From: Natronomonas salina
GTDB lineage: Archaea; Halobacteriota; Halobacteria; Halobacteriales; Haloarculaceae
Length of the DNA stretch: 64,000 nt
Assembly (NCBI RefSeq): GCF_013391105.1
Contig: NZ_CP058335.1
Coordinates: 1,364,001-1,428,000, forward strand
Direction of reading: 5' to 3'
The notes beneath the pieces are model-generated. The model was not told the DNA's origin. It worked only from the letters and a program-made list of their open reading frames with translations, and did not search any database. A program made the position numbers and the translations under genes. Below, one piece after another: positions 1 to 8,014 of the stretch. Numbering within the stretch: position 1 is the stretch's first letter; each line of letters starts with the position of its first letter.

Positions 1-15
1 TGCCACGAAAGCTCA

Positions 16-348
16 ATGCACGGAAACACGCCCCACGATGGCCCGGTAGAAACCGAGTTCGCCCCCGAGGACCGGCGTGCCCTGCGCCGCGACCTCGTCG
101 ACGTCGCCACGTCGACGCGCGACCTCCTCTCCGACGACTTCGTGGTCGGCGGCGAGATCTCCGACGACGACGGCGCCCTCCACGCCACCGTCGCCGTCCA
201 GCCGCCAGCCGGCTCCGTCGTCTCCGCCGGCTTCGACCCCGCTGGCGACGAGGCCGACGACGTCGAGTCGCTGGCCCGCGACCTCGCGGCCGGCGCCGTC
301 CTCGAGGCGAAACACGCCGCCCAGGACGTCAGCCGCGCCGCCCGATAA
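16..348 (+). CDS. Small haloarchaeal conserved protein, DUF5811-like
   Basis: A 110-residue acidic soluble protein with no signal peptide or membrane segment. The segment VAVQPPAGSVVSAGF near the middle and the Ala-rich C-terminal helix match my memory of the haloarchaeal DUF5811 family, which has no known function. The length is normal for that family. The ATG at 16 is the only sensible start. It stands alone, 78 bases before the next gene on the same strand, so co-transcription with the RuvC-fold gene downstream is possible. The family name comes from memory and not from a search. Confidence 0.8.
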   Translation: MHGNTPHDGPVETEFAPEDRRALRRDLVDVATSTRDLLSDDFVVGGEISDDDGALHATVAVQPPAGSVVSAGFDPAGDEADDVESLARDLAAGAVLEAKHAAQDVSRAAR

Positions 349-426
349 CCGGCCCCTTTTCGAACACCCCCGCACTTCGCCGCGCGGCGTCGCGCTTATG
401 CGGTCACGCCCGAAACTGCCCCGGTA

Positions 427-1152
427 GTGATCGTCGTCGCGACCGAGGACTTCGAGCTGTACCACGGCGTCGTCGAGGAGCTCCGCGAGCGCGGCGTCCG
501 GTTCACCACCGTCGAGCCCGGCGACGAACTCCCGGACGACGCCCGCGTCGCCGTCGTGGGCCCGGAGGACGAACACCCCGACCTCGAGACGGTCCGCGGC
601 GATCCGGAGAACCCCCGCCGCGTCGTCGACGAGGCCGTCGCGATCCTCCGCGGCGACGGCGGCCGAACGATCGTCGGCATCGACCCCGGCGACCGGCCCG
701 GCGTCGCGGTCCTCTCGGGTGACACCGTCGTCGCCGCGTTCCAGGTGCCCGCCGACGAGGCCGCCGGCGTCGTCGCCGGCGAGATCGAGGACGCCGCGGA
801 CCCGCTGGTCCGCATCGGCGACGGCGCTCGCCTGCAGGGCGCGAAGATCGTCGAGGCCATCGAGGACGTCCCCATCGAACTGGTCGACGAGACCGGGACG
901 TCGCCGTACCTCGGCACCGGCGCCCGCGGGATGGGCGACGTCCTCGCCGCCGTCAACATCGCCCGCCTGGAGGGCGAGGAGATCGAGAAGCGCGACGTCG
1001 AGCCGACCGCCGGGGAGATCCAGCTCATCAAGAACCGCTCGCGGGAGCGCAGCGACGACGACCGGACCATCGACGAGGAGCTGGCCCGGCGGGTCGCCGT
1101 GGGGGAACTGTCGATGGACGAGGCCCTGGAGCGACACCGGGGCGGCCGGTAG
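427..1152 (+). CDS. RuvC/RNase H-fold haloarchaeal protein
   Basis: A 241-residue protein starting at GTG 427, which encodes MIVVATEDF. Residues 84-98 read GIDPGDRPGVAVLSG. This is the first-strand signature of RuvC-like RNase H-fold nucleases, with Asp86 in the place of the first metal-binding acid. The N-terminal 70 residues look like a small alpha/beta domain. The C-terminal 50 residues are charged and helical (RSRERSDDDRTIDEEL). The family is conserved in haloarchaea, and a nuclease or pseudonuclease role is inference only. A second protein with the same motif, of the DUF460 type, lies at 53393-55372. Confidence 0.8.
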   Translation: MIVVATEDFELYHGVVEELRERGVRFTTVEPGDELPDDARVAVVGPEDEHPDLETVRGDPENPRRVVDEAVAILRGDGGRTIVGIDPGDRPGVAVLSGDTVVAAFQVPADEAAGVVAGEIEDAADPLVRIGDGARLQGAKIVEAIEDVPIELVDETGTSPYLGTGARGMGDVLAAVNIARLEGEEIEKRDVEPTAGEIQLIKNRSRERSDDDRTIDEELARRVAVGELSMDEALERHRGGR

Positions 1153-1233
1153 GAACCGACCGCTTCCAGGTCCCGCGGCCGGCGACGCCGGAACAGCAAT
1201 CCCTAACAACGCTGCACCCGTGGTCGGACGGTA

Positions 1234-2133
1234 ATGACAAAGCGTCACGTCTCGCTGCCGGCGGGGGCGGAGGAGGGCCTCGAGGCCTTCCTGGCGGACG
1301 TCGACCGGCGGCTGTCGAGCGACGAGGACACCTGCGCGGTCGTCGAGGACGTCCTCGTCGACCTCCACGGCGACCGCGAGGCCTACGAGCGGTGGCAGTC
1401 CGGCGAGTCGGTCTCGCCCGCCGAGCGCGTCCGCCTGCAGGGGTACGACCCCTGCAACGCGACCCTCGAGAGCGAGTACTACGCCGAGAAGGACGAAGAG
1501 CGGTTCAAGGAGTCCAAGCACCTCCAGTGGCTCTGGCGGCAGTTCGACGCGACGCCGATGGCCGACAACGTCGAGTTCGCGCTCCGTTTCCGCCAGATGC
1601 TCGCCAAGCACCTCTTCGACGAGTGCGGCGACGACTGTCGGTTCTTCAAGGGCATCTCGGTGACCTACGGCCACAACATCTCCGTCGGCGACAACGTCGT
1701 CATCCACGACGACGTCCACCTCGACGACCGCGGGAAGCTCACCATCGGCGACCGCGTCTCCATCTCCGACGGCGTCCACGTCTACAGCCACGACCACGAC
1801 CTCCTCGACCAGACTGAGGTGGAGAACTTCCACACCATCGTCGAGGACGACGTCCGCCTGACCTACGACGCGATGGTCCGCGCCGGCTGCAAGGTCGGCG
1901 AGAACGCCGTCGTCGGCGCCCGCGGCGTCGTCCAGTCCGACGTCCCCGCCCACCACGTCGCCGTCGGCCAGCCGGCCAAGAGCGTCCGGATCAAGCCCGG
2001 CTTCGAGGACGTCGCCGAGCCCCTCGACGCCGACCACCCCGACGGCCGCGACGACCGGCGCCTCCCCTACGAACTCCCCGACGACCTCGACCAGTTCGAC
2101 GAGTTCCAACGCGACCTCGAGCCCTCCGGCTGA
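1234..2133 (+). CDS. Left-handed beta-helix acyltransferase (hexapeptide, maltose/galactoside acetyltransferase-like)
   Basis: A 299-residue cytoplasmic protein. The first 110 residues are helical and charged. From about residue 145, hexapeptide repeats of the (LIV)GxxxX type are visible (SVGDNVVIHDDVHL, TIGDRVSISDGV, KVGENAVVGARGVV). These build the left-handed parallel beta helix of CoA-dependent O-acetyltransferases. The segment VYSHDHD contains the histidine expected to act as general base. The C-terminal tail is acidic and proline-rich. The acceptor substrate cannot be read from sequence; sugars or polysaccharide precursors are usual for the family. The N-terminal region is longer than in a minimal maltose acetyltransferase of about 185 residues. 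Confidence 0.85.
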   Translation: MTKRHVSLPAGAEEGLEAFLADVDRRLSSDEDTCAVVEDVLVDLHGDREAYERWQSGESVSPAERVRLQGYDPCNATLESEYYAEKDEERFKESKHLQWLWRQFDATPMADNVEFALRFRQMLAKHLFDECGDDCRFFKGISVTYGHNISVGDNVVIHDDVHLDDRGKLTIGDRVSISDGVHVYSHDHDLLDQTEVENFHTIVEDDVRLTYDAMVRAGCKVGENAVVGARGVVQSDVPAHHVAVGQPAKSVRIKPGFEDVAEPLDADHPDGRDDRRLPYELPDDLDQFDEFQRDLEPSG

Positions 2134-2136
2134 CCG

Positions 2137-3456
2137 TCAGGTAGCGCGACGGTACCGGTAGCCCTCGTAGGCCAGACCCACGCCCGAGGACAGCGCCGCG
2201 AGTATCGCCAGCAGCCCCGGGAGCCCGACCCAGTGGGGGAAGACGAACCCGATCCAGGAGTTCGCGTACGCGAGCGTCCCCCCGACGCCCTCCCCGTAGT
2301 ACGTCCCGTCGAGGTCGTCTCCCGGCGGGACGTGCTCCGGCTCCTCGCCGAGGTCCCGGTTCGGGCCCAGCCGATCGGCGTCGTAGACGATCGCCCGATC
2401 GTCGGTCATGTCGTGACCCCAGACGACGTCGCCGGTCGTGTTGACCTCGAGGACGCGGAAGTTCCGGGAGTCGACCACGAGCGTGTTGCCGTTCGGCAGC
2501 CGGTCGGCGTCGCGCGGCCACTGGAGCCGGTCGCCGTCGCTCGGGCCCTCGTACCGCCAGCGCTCTTCCATCGTCTCGGCGTCGTACTCGACGACGCGGT
2601 CGTTCTCGCTGTCGGAGACGATCAGGGTGTCGTGCAGCGACAGGTAGCTGGGGTCGTGTTGCTCCTGCATCAGGGAGTGGTTCCCGGGTTCGCCCATGAC
2701 CCGGACCACGTCGTCGGTCTCCGGGTCGACCTCGATCACGACGTCGAAGTTCCGGATCGACAGCAGGAAGTTGCCGTTCTCCAGGCGGTCGACGTCGTTC
2801 ATGTGGGTCCAGTCCTGGTTCGGCCCCTCGTAGCTGTGGTCGTCCCGGGACGTCCCCTCGACGTGTTCGGTCCAGAACGCCGAGCCCTCGTCGAGGTGCT
2901 CGATCGCCGACCACTCCCAGGTGACCTCCCCCGACCGGTCGACGGTGAAGACGCGGTGCTGGCCCATGTCGATGACGGCCGTCTCGCCGCTTTCCAGACG
3001 GTCGGCGTCGTGGACCTCGTGGTAGGACATGTAGCGGTCGTACCACGAGTGGGCCCACACGCGGTCGTTGGTCGCCGGGTCGACCTCCTCGACGACGTTC
3101 CGGATGCAGTGGTCCTGCGGCGTGTCGCGCCACCGCTCCGGGCAGTCCTCGTCGGGGATTCGCTGACCGTACGAGACCATCACGTGCCCGTTGTCCAGCA
3201 ACTCCGCGTCGAAGACCGCGGCGTCTTCTGGGCGGTACTCCCACTGCCGGTCGCCCGCCTCGTCGACGACGAACACCTCGCCGTTGTAGTTGCCGAACCA
3301 GCCGTACGCCTGGACCGACACGAGCGTCTCGCCGGGGTAGGGGTCGTCCTCCTCGACCTCGACGGGGTCGTCGGCGGTGACGGCGAGGGCGCCCAGGGCG
3401 ACCAGCGAGAGTGCGAGCACCGCTGCGAACCCAGCGGCCCGTCGTCGTCTCATCAC
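2137..3456 (-). CDS. Exported arylsulfotransferase-like beta-propeller protein
   Basis: A 439-residue protein. Residues 1-28 form a signal peptide (MRRRRAAGFAAVLALSLVALG). A propeller-like body follows in which the motif DxDRLxNGNxLV with an N/H...V-V core recurs at least three times (HDADRLESGE, NDVDRLENGN, RDADRLPNGN). The C-terminus has one membrane segment (GLPGLLAILAALSSGVGLAYEG) followed by basic residues. This resembles haloarchaeal members of the arylsulfotransferase (ASST) superfamily. Sulfotransferase activity is unproven, because many of these proteins may simply be extracellular propellers. The start is placed at ATG 3456. It is divergent from the gene at 3537. Confidence 0.8.
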   Translation of the reverse strand: MMRRRRAAGFAAVLALSLVALGALAVTADDPVEVEEDDPYPGETLVSVQAYGWFGNYNGEVFVVDEAGDRQWEYRPEDAAVFDAELLDNGHVMVSYGQRIPDEDCPERWRDTPQDHCIRNVVEEVDPATNDRVWAHSWYDRYMSYHEVHDADRLESGETAVIDMGQHRVFTVDRSGEVTWEWSAIEHLDEGSAFWTEHVEGTSRDDHSYEGPNQDWTHMNDVDRLENGNFLLSIRNFDVVIEVDPETDDVVRVMGEPGNHSLMQEQHDPSYLSLHDTLIVSDSENDRVVEYDAETMEERWRYEGPSDGDRLQWPRDADRLPNGNTLVVDSRNFRVLEVNTTGDVVWGHDMTDDRAIVYDADRLGPNRDLGEEPEHVPPGDDLDGTYYGEGVGGTLAYANSWIGFVFPHWVGLPGLLAILAALSSGVGLAYEGYRYRRAT

Positions 3457-3536
3457 GTTCCGCCTTCGGGCCGACCGGCAAATCCCTGACGGTCCCCCGC
3501 CGCGCGACTTTTCACCGTCGGCGCCAACACTCGGGC

Positions 3537-4265
3537 ATGCGGAGCGTCGCCATCAACGTCGGAGCCAACACGAACGTCCCGGGCTTCCGCGGCCCCGTCT
3601 ACGCGGACGGCCACTTCGAGTACGTCCCGATCCCGGAACCAGAGCCGACGCGCGCGGACGCCGACGTCCCCACCTACGCCGACCTCGACCTCTCCGATCG
3701 CGTGGACGTCAGCGCGGTCGCCGACGAACCGGTCCACCTCGACCCGACCTTCGCGGGCGTCCACGGCAGCGAGCGCTACACCTACGGCGACCCCTACGGC
3801 GTGAAGGCGCGACCGCTCCTGGAACTAGCGGCCGGCGACTACGTCTTCTTCTACGCGACGCTCTCGACCGTCGACGACGACCCCGAATCCTGGATCACCC
3901 CCGAGTGGGGGACGTACGTCATTGGCCACTTCCGGCTCGATCGCGACCCCCTGACGCCCGAGGCGTACCGCGACCTCCCGGCGGACGAGCGGGCCGTCTT
4001 CGCGGATAACGCGCACGCGAAGCGCGAGACGTTCGACGCCGAGGTCCTGCTGTGCGGCGACGACGGCGACTCGGAGCTGTACAACCTCGCCGTCCCGCTA
4101 TCCACGCGGGCGGCCGGCGCCGACGCCAACCGCCTCGTCACGGCCCTCTCCAGCGACTCCGGGAAGGGCCTGTGGTGGCGGCGCCCGATGAAGTTCGACC
4201 ACGAGGCGACCGAGGAACTGCTGGTGATCCACGACGACCGGGACGTCGGTCGGGCCTTCGAGTAG
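3537..4265 (+). CDS. Haloarchaeal conserved protein, possibly Nmad3-like
   Basis: The open frame extends further upstream, but the natural start is ATG 3537, giving 242 residues that begin MRSVAINVGANT. The N-terminal pattern INVGANTNVPGFRGPVY followed by FEYVPIPE resembles, from memory, proteins assigned to a nucleotide-modification-associated domain (Nmad3). The later segment DYVFFYATLS with WGTYVIGHFR suggests an alpha/beta fold. There is no signal peptide or membrane span. No DNA-modification genes lie nearby, so a role in nucleic-acid modification is only a suggestion. Confidence 0.75.
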   Translation: MRSVAINVGANTNVPGFRGPVYADGHFEYVPIPEPEPTRADADVPTYADLDLSDRVDVSAVADEPVHLDPTFAGVHGSERYTYGDPYGVKARPLLELAAGDYVFFYATLSTVDDDPESWITPEWGTYVIGHFRLDRDPLTPEAYRDLPADERAVFADNAHAKRETFDAEVLLCGDDGDSELYNLAVPLSTRAAGADANRLVTALSSDSGKGLWWRRPMKFDHEATEELLVIHDDRDVGRAFE

Positions 4266-4321
4266 CCGAGGAGTCGGGGTGGCGACCACCCGGTAAAGCG
4301 TGAGACAACGACGCACGACGG

Positions 4322-4347
4322 CCAGGAGGCTTATATCCGACTCCTGG
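4322..4347 (+). promoter_or_regulatory. TATA box flanked by a perfect 7-bp inverted repeat
   Basis: The sequence ccaggag at 4322-4328 and its exact inverse ctcctgg at 4341-4347 flank the AT-rich core cttatatcc. The core lies about 30 bases before the ATG at 4365, as expected for a leaderless or very short-leader transcript. An inverted repeat embracing a TATA box is a plausible repressor site. Which regulator might bind is unknown. Confidence 0.5.
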
Positions 4348-4364
4348 TTACCAGTTGGATTGCT

Positions 4365-4916
4365 ATGCCCGACGAATCACGCACGCTCCGGTACGTCCCG
4401 ACCTTCGAGGCGTCGGCCGTCCGTCGCATCGTCCGGACCGGCCTCGCGCTGGCGGGGCTGCTGTTCCTGCTCGGCCTGCTGGCGGTGCTGCCGGGTATCG
4501 ACCGGCTGCTGGCCGGGCTGGCGGTCCCCCTGGAGGCGCTCGGCCTCGCCGCGGCGACGGCGCTGGTCGTCGGCGCCCTCCTCCGGGTCGCCCCCGCGGT
4601 CGAGCGGATCGTCGAGGGCTCCCTCGACGGCCCCACGGGCTCGGTCGGCGACGCCGCCGCCGGTGCGAAGCTCCTCGTGGGGTTCGTCGCCGTCGTCGTC
4701 GCCTACCGCGGGTTCGCGCCGGCCGCGACCCCGACCTTCCGCGCGTTCGACGTCGGCGGCGTCTACCACCTCGGGTTCCTCGTCGTCGGCCTCGCCGTCC
4801 TCGCGGCGCTGGCGCGCCGGCTCTACCGCTGCTGGGGGCCGGTCACGGCGCTGGTGACGGAGTACGTCCTCGACGCGACGCGCGACCGCGCCCGCGCGGA
4901 CAGGGTCGTCGAGTAA
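4365..4916 (+). CDS. Small integral membrane protein, function unknown
   Basis: A 183-residue protein with a short basic N-terminus and about four predicted membrane helices: residues 25-45 (LALAGLLFLLGLLAVLPG), 52-75, 100-118 (AKLLVGFVAVVVAYRG) and 135-152 (YHLGFLVVGLAVLAALA). The C-terminus is charged and cytoplasmic-like. I recognise it only as a haloarchaeal-type conserved membrane protein. The start is ATG 4365, directly downstream of the TATA box and inverted repeat at 4322-4347. Confidence 0.75.
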   Translation: MPDESRTLRYVPTFEASAVRRIVRTGLALAGLLFLLGLLAVLPGIDRLLAGLAVPLEALGLAAATALVVGALLRVAPAVERIVEGSLDGPTGSVGDAAAGAKLLVGFVAVVVAYRGFAPAATPTFRAFDVGGVYHLGFLVVGLAVLAALARRLYRCWGPVTALVTEYVLDATRDRARADRVVE

Positions 4917-4963
4917 GAATCAGCGCTGGTCGGTTTCGACGCTCCGGCACCGCCGCCCGGACG

Positions 4964-5626
4964 TCAGTGGCTGACCGTCCGCCGCTCGGTCTCGACCGGT
5001 TCCTGCTCCTCCAGCGCCTCGTACCGGCCGTCCGCGCGAGCGGTGCCGACCCACCCGCACGTCTCGCAGGCGAAGAGCCCCTGACCGCTGACGAGGCGGC
5101 CGTCGCACTCCGGACAGTCGTCGGCGCCCGCCGGCCGCGCCTCGGCCGTCGAGAGCGGCCTGGGGAGCCGACCCGTCCGGATGGTCGCGATGGCGTCCTC
5201 GACGGTGTAGGTCTCTCCCGCCGCGGAGTGAGGGTAGACGCCCGTCAGGCGGCTCCCGTCGTACAGCGCGACGGCGATCAGCGGCGTCACGAGCCGCTCG
5301 CGGAACTCGCCGGTGACCGACGAGGTGCGCTCGCGGACCTCGAACGGCGGCCTGATGGACACGCCCTGGCGGTCGGCCCACGACTCGAACTCCTCGAACC
5401 GCTCGAGGACCTCCCGGTCGGGCGAGTCGTCCCCCAGCCGCACTTGCTCGGGCCAGCTCCGCAGCAGCAGGCTCTCGATGGTCCCCTCGCGCTCGCAGGC
5501 CCGCAGCGTCTCGACGTGCGCGTCGATCGGTTCCAGCAGCATCGGCGCCCGGACGTAGCACGCGACCGTGAGGTCCTCCGGTTCGGATTCGACAGCAGAT
5601 TCAGGTGAACGTTCGCTCCCACTCAT
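4964..5626 (-). CDS. Haloarchaeal conserved protein with C-terminal zinc ribbon (paralogue of the gene at 42456)
   Basis: A 220-residue soluble protein. Residues 20-150 contain the pattern VACYVRAPMLLEPIDAHVE, a central segment of the type SWADRQGVSIRPPFEVRE, and LIAVALYDGSRLTGVYPHS. The same layout appears in the 183-residue protein at 42456-43007 (HVCIALRSDGSLTGLYPRT). Only this copy carries a C-terminal zinc ribbon, C-P-E-C and C-E-T-C, near residues 170-190. This family is common in haloarchaea and is uncharacterised; some relatives are called HTH-domain proteins. No function is assigned. Three or more GGTAAC/GTTACC motifs lie in its upstream region. Confidence 0.75.
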   Translation of the reverse strand: MSGSERSPESAVESEPEDLTVACYVRAPMLLEPIDAHVETLRACEREGTIESLLLRSWPEQVRLGDDSPDREVLERFEEFESWADRQGVSIRPPFEVRERTSSVTGEFRERLVTPLIAVALYDGSRLTGVYPHSAAGETYTVEDAIATIRTGRLPRPLSTAEARPAGADDCPECDGRLVSGQGLFACETCGWVGTARADGRYEALEEQEPVETERRTVSH

Positions 5627-6188
5627 ACAGCCGTCGGAACGCCACTCCGGGATATGAACCCAGCAGACCGTCCACCCTGGTAACGCGGTCGTACCACCGG
5701 GTTATGAACGGTCATCCCGGGACGATGGAGGTCGACGGAGGGATGAATCGGAGCGAAAGTGCAGTGTTCACTGACCGATGGGTGATTTCGAGGCGGTGAG
5801 GAGACGGCAACTGGAAGGGGGATGGCGAGTCCCCAGAGAGGTAGATCGGGGGGATGGGGGTCGGTGGGGGGTTCTGCACACCAGGTAACCAGCCCGGCAG
5901 TTACCCACATCATCGTTACCGGAAATACGATTTGTTACCAGTCAATAATTATCGATTCGCAATAAGTTTCGGAATACCGGCTGAACGGACCTGGCGACGG
6001 AGTTTACGGCCGATCCAAGGAGAAGATCCCGGTCGGTAGTGAGTCGTTTCCGGGCGGATACCACGTCAGATATCGGCCGGCCCCTCGAAAAACGACCCCG
6101 CGACTCACTCCGTTCGGCCGGTCCCGGTTGCGACTTCCAGGGTTCGATCGCCCTGGCGCATCCGCTCCGGCCTACGTTCGTCGCAGAA
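5627..6188. other. 562-bp intergenic region with a cluster of GTTACC/GGTAAC hexamers
   Basis: No credible coding region is visible between the zinc-ribbon gene and tRNA-Gly. The stretch around 5900-5965 is unusually AT-rich. The hexamer GTTACC occurs at 5900, 5915 and 5934, and its inverse GGTAAC at 5679 and 5884. The spacing of 15-19 bp is close to one and a half helical turns. This could be a regulator-binding array or a promoter-proximal region, but no transcript is evident. Confidence 0.4.
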
Positions 6189-6259
6189 TGCGCCGTCCGG
6201 GAATTGAACCCGGGCTATTAGCTTGGGAAGCTAATGTCCTACCACTGGACCAACGGCGC
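6189..6259 (-). tRNA. tRNA-Gly (anticodon CCC)
   Basis: Read on the minus strand, the 71-nt sequence folds as a cloverleaf. The acceptor stem is GCGCCGT/ACGGCGC with discriminator A. The D-arm contains GGTCCAGTGGTAGGAC. The anticodon stem is TTAGC/GCTAA around loop TTCCCAA, giving anticodon CCC. The T-arm is CCGGG-TTCAATT-CCCGG. No intron is seen and no CCA is encoded. Confidence 0.95.
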
Positions 6260-6442
6260 GCACACGCTGTTCGCGCCCCGAGCCTCGCGACGTGGTCGCT
6301 CGGCGACGGCGCGCTCGGCCCAACGTATCCGGCGCCGGCACTTGAACGTAGCGCCTCGCCGCGGCCGCTCGAAACTGACGCCCGTCCAGTAACGGCGCCG
6401 CCACGCCAGCTTATTAGTGCGGACCCGGCGAATCCTCGGTCG

Positions 6443-7270
6443 ATGAGTGACGCCGAACCCCTTCTCGAAGGAACGAACGTCGATCTGGCCCTCTCGGAGG
6501 CCGAACTCGAGGCCCGCCGCGAGCACATCGTCGAGTTCATCGACGACACCGTCGCCGCAGCGGGCGCCGACGGGGCCGTGCTGGGCCTCTCCGGCGGCAT
6601 CGACTCGACGACGGTCGCCCACCTCGCCGTCGAGGCGCTCGGCCGGGACGGCCTCCACGGCCTGCTGCTGCCGAGCGAGGTCAACCCCGAGGCCGACCGG
6701 ACCGACGCCGAGCGGGTCGCCGAGGACCTCGGCATCGAGTACGACGTCGTCGAGATCGAGCCCATCGTGGACGCCTTCGTCGACGCCGCGCCGGCGGGTG
6801 CCGAGGACGACCGCACCGCACTGGGGAACGTCCGGGTCCGGACGCGGGGCGTCCTGAACTACTTCGTCGCCAACGCGGAGAACCGTCTCGTCCTCGGGAC
6901 CGGCAACCGCTCGGAGGCCGCCACGGGCTACTTCACGAAGTACGGCGACGGCGCCGTCGACTGCCACCCCATCGGCAACCTCTACAAGTGCCAGGTCAGA
7001 CAGCTGGCCCGCGACCTGGGCGTCCCCGAGGACCTCGTGACGCGGACGCCGACCGCCGCGATGTGGGAGGGCCAGACCGACGAGGAGGAGATGGGCCTCG
7101 GCTACGACGAACTGGACGCCATCCTCGCGCTCCACGTCGACGGCCCGTTCTCGAAGTCCGCGACGGTCCGGACCCTCGACGTGCCGGAGTCGGCCGTCGA
7201 GCGGGTCGTCGAACTGTACGAGAAGAGCATGCACAAGCGTGCGATGCCGCCCGCGCCCGAACCGCTGTAG
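6443..7270 (+). CDS. nadE: Ammonia-dependent NAD+ synthetase
   Basis: A 275-residue cytoplasmic enzyme that amidates nicotinate adenine dinucleotide to NAD+ using ATP and ammonia, the last step of NAD synthesis. The PP-loop LGLSGGIDSTTVAHLA lies near residues 49-64. TGNRSEAATGYFTKYGDG and the C-terminal KMHKR-type tail (KSMHKRAMPP) match NadE. There is no N-terminal glutaminase domain, so it uses free ammonia. Upstream codons in the frame cover the tRNA and are not coding. ATG 6443 gives the normal archaeal length, and a TATA-like cttattag lies at about 6410. Confidence 0.95.
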   Translation: MSDAEPLLEGTNVDLALSEAELEARREHIVEFIDDTVAAAGADGAVLGLSGGIDSTTVAHLAVEALGRDGLHGLLLPSEVNPEADRTDAERVAEDLGIEYDVVEIEPIVDAFVDAAPAGAEDDRTALGNVRVRTRGVLNYFVANAENRLVLGTGNRSEAATGYFTKYGDGAVDCHPIGNLYKCQVRQLARDLGVPEDLVTRTPTAAMWEGQTDEEEMGLGYDELDAILALHVDGPFSKSATVRTLDVPESAVERVVELYEKSMHKRAMPPAPEPL

Positions 7271-7288
7271 GCGAACGCCGGTCTGCGA

Positions 7289-7903
7289 CTACGTCTCGAC
7301 GACGACCCTGATGTGGTCGCCGCCACCCTGGCGCGCCTCCGCTTCGCTGACGCCGTCCAGGGTGTAGTCGGGGTCGACGGACTCGCCGTCGACCTCGAGG
7401 CGGATCTCGGCGCCCTCGCTCTCGCGGTAGGTCTCGTTCTCGAAGGTCAGCACGCTCCCGTCGTCGTTGACCTCCATCCCCAGCTGCCCGAGGGCGAACT
7501 TCAGCGTGACGGGGCTACCGTGGGTGTGCCACAACTGGACGTCCTGGCCCGGGTGGATGTGGAAGAAACCCTGCGAACTGGTGTACTTCGGCTGCGTGAG
7601 GTTGATCTCCTCGCCGTCGACGGTCGCCTCCATCATCCCGTGCTCGTGGGTGCCGTCGGCGACCGGCTGGGCGTCGGCCCCGGAGCCGCCCGCGATGAAG
7701 ACGACGTAGCCGACGATGCCGATGGAGACCAGCAGGACGACCCCGAGGGCGATGGGGCCGGTCGGCAGCCCCCCGTCGCCCCCGTCGTCGCCGACGCGGC
7801 GCTTGTCGATGGGACCGAGCTCGTCGCGGTGTTCGGCCGCGAGGTGGTCCAGTTCCGCCGCCTCGCTGTCGAAGGAGGCGCCGCAGTAATCACACTCTGG
7901 CAT
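7289..7903 (-). CDS. C2H2 zinc finger, membrane-anchored protein with His-rich outer domain
   Basis: From ATG 7903 the protein has 204 residues; a GTG at 7912 is an alternative start. Residues 4-25 form a C2H2 finger (C4, C7, H20, H25). A Gly/Asp linker follows, then a membrane helix at about residues 46-68 (GPIALGVVLLVSIGIVGYVVFIAG). The C-terminal 135 residues lie outside, with histidine clusters HEHGMM, FHIHPG and LWHTHG. This pairs a cytoplasmic finger with an exported, possibly metal-binding, domain. The function is unknown. It is convergent with nadE. Confidence 0.8.
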   Translation of the reverse strand: MPECDYCGASFDSEAAELDHLAAEHRDELGPIDKRRVGDDGGDGGLPTGPIALGVVLLVSIGIVGYVVFIAGGSGADAQPVADGTHEHGMMEATVDGEEINLTQPKYTSSQGFFHIHPGQDVQLWHTHGSPVTLKFALGQLGMEVNDDGSVLTFENETYRESEGAEIRLEVDGESVDPDYTLDGVSEAEARQGGGDHIRVVVET

Positions 7904-8014
7904 TCTTACCACCTATATCGATTCGAACGGCACAACGTTTACGGTAGGTAACACGACCGCTCGTCGCGCCGATTCGGCAGCCCTCCGGCCGCGTCTGTCG
8001 GCGACCGAGCGCAC

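Noticed and set aside
13-2109. A 698-codon minus-strand open frame
   Set aside because: It runs antisense through three well-supported plus-strand genes and reads as low-complexity Val/Asp/Gly/Leu-rich sequence, the usual mirror of GC-rich haloarchaeal genes.
6039-6442. Frames crossing the tRNA-Gly gene upstream of nadE
   Set aside because: They translate tRNA and promoter DNA; NadE starts at 6443.
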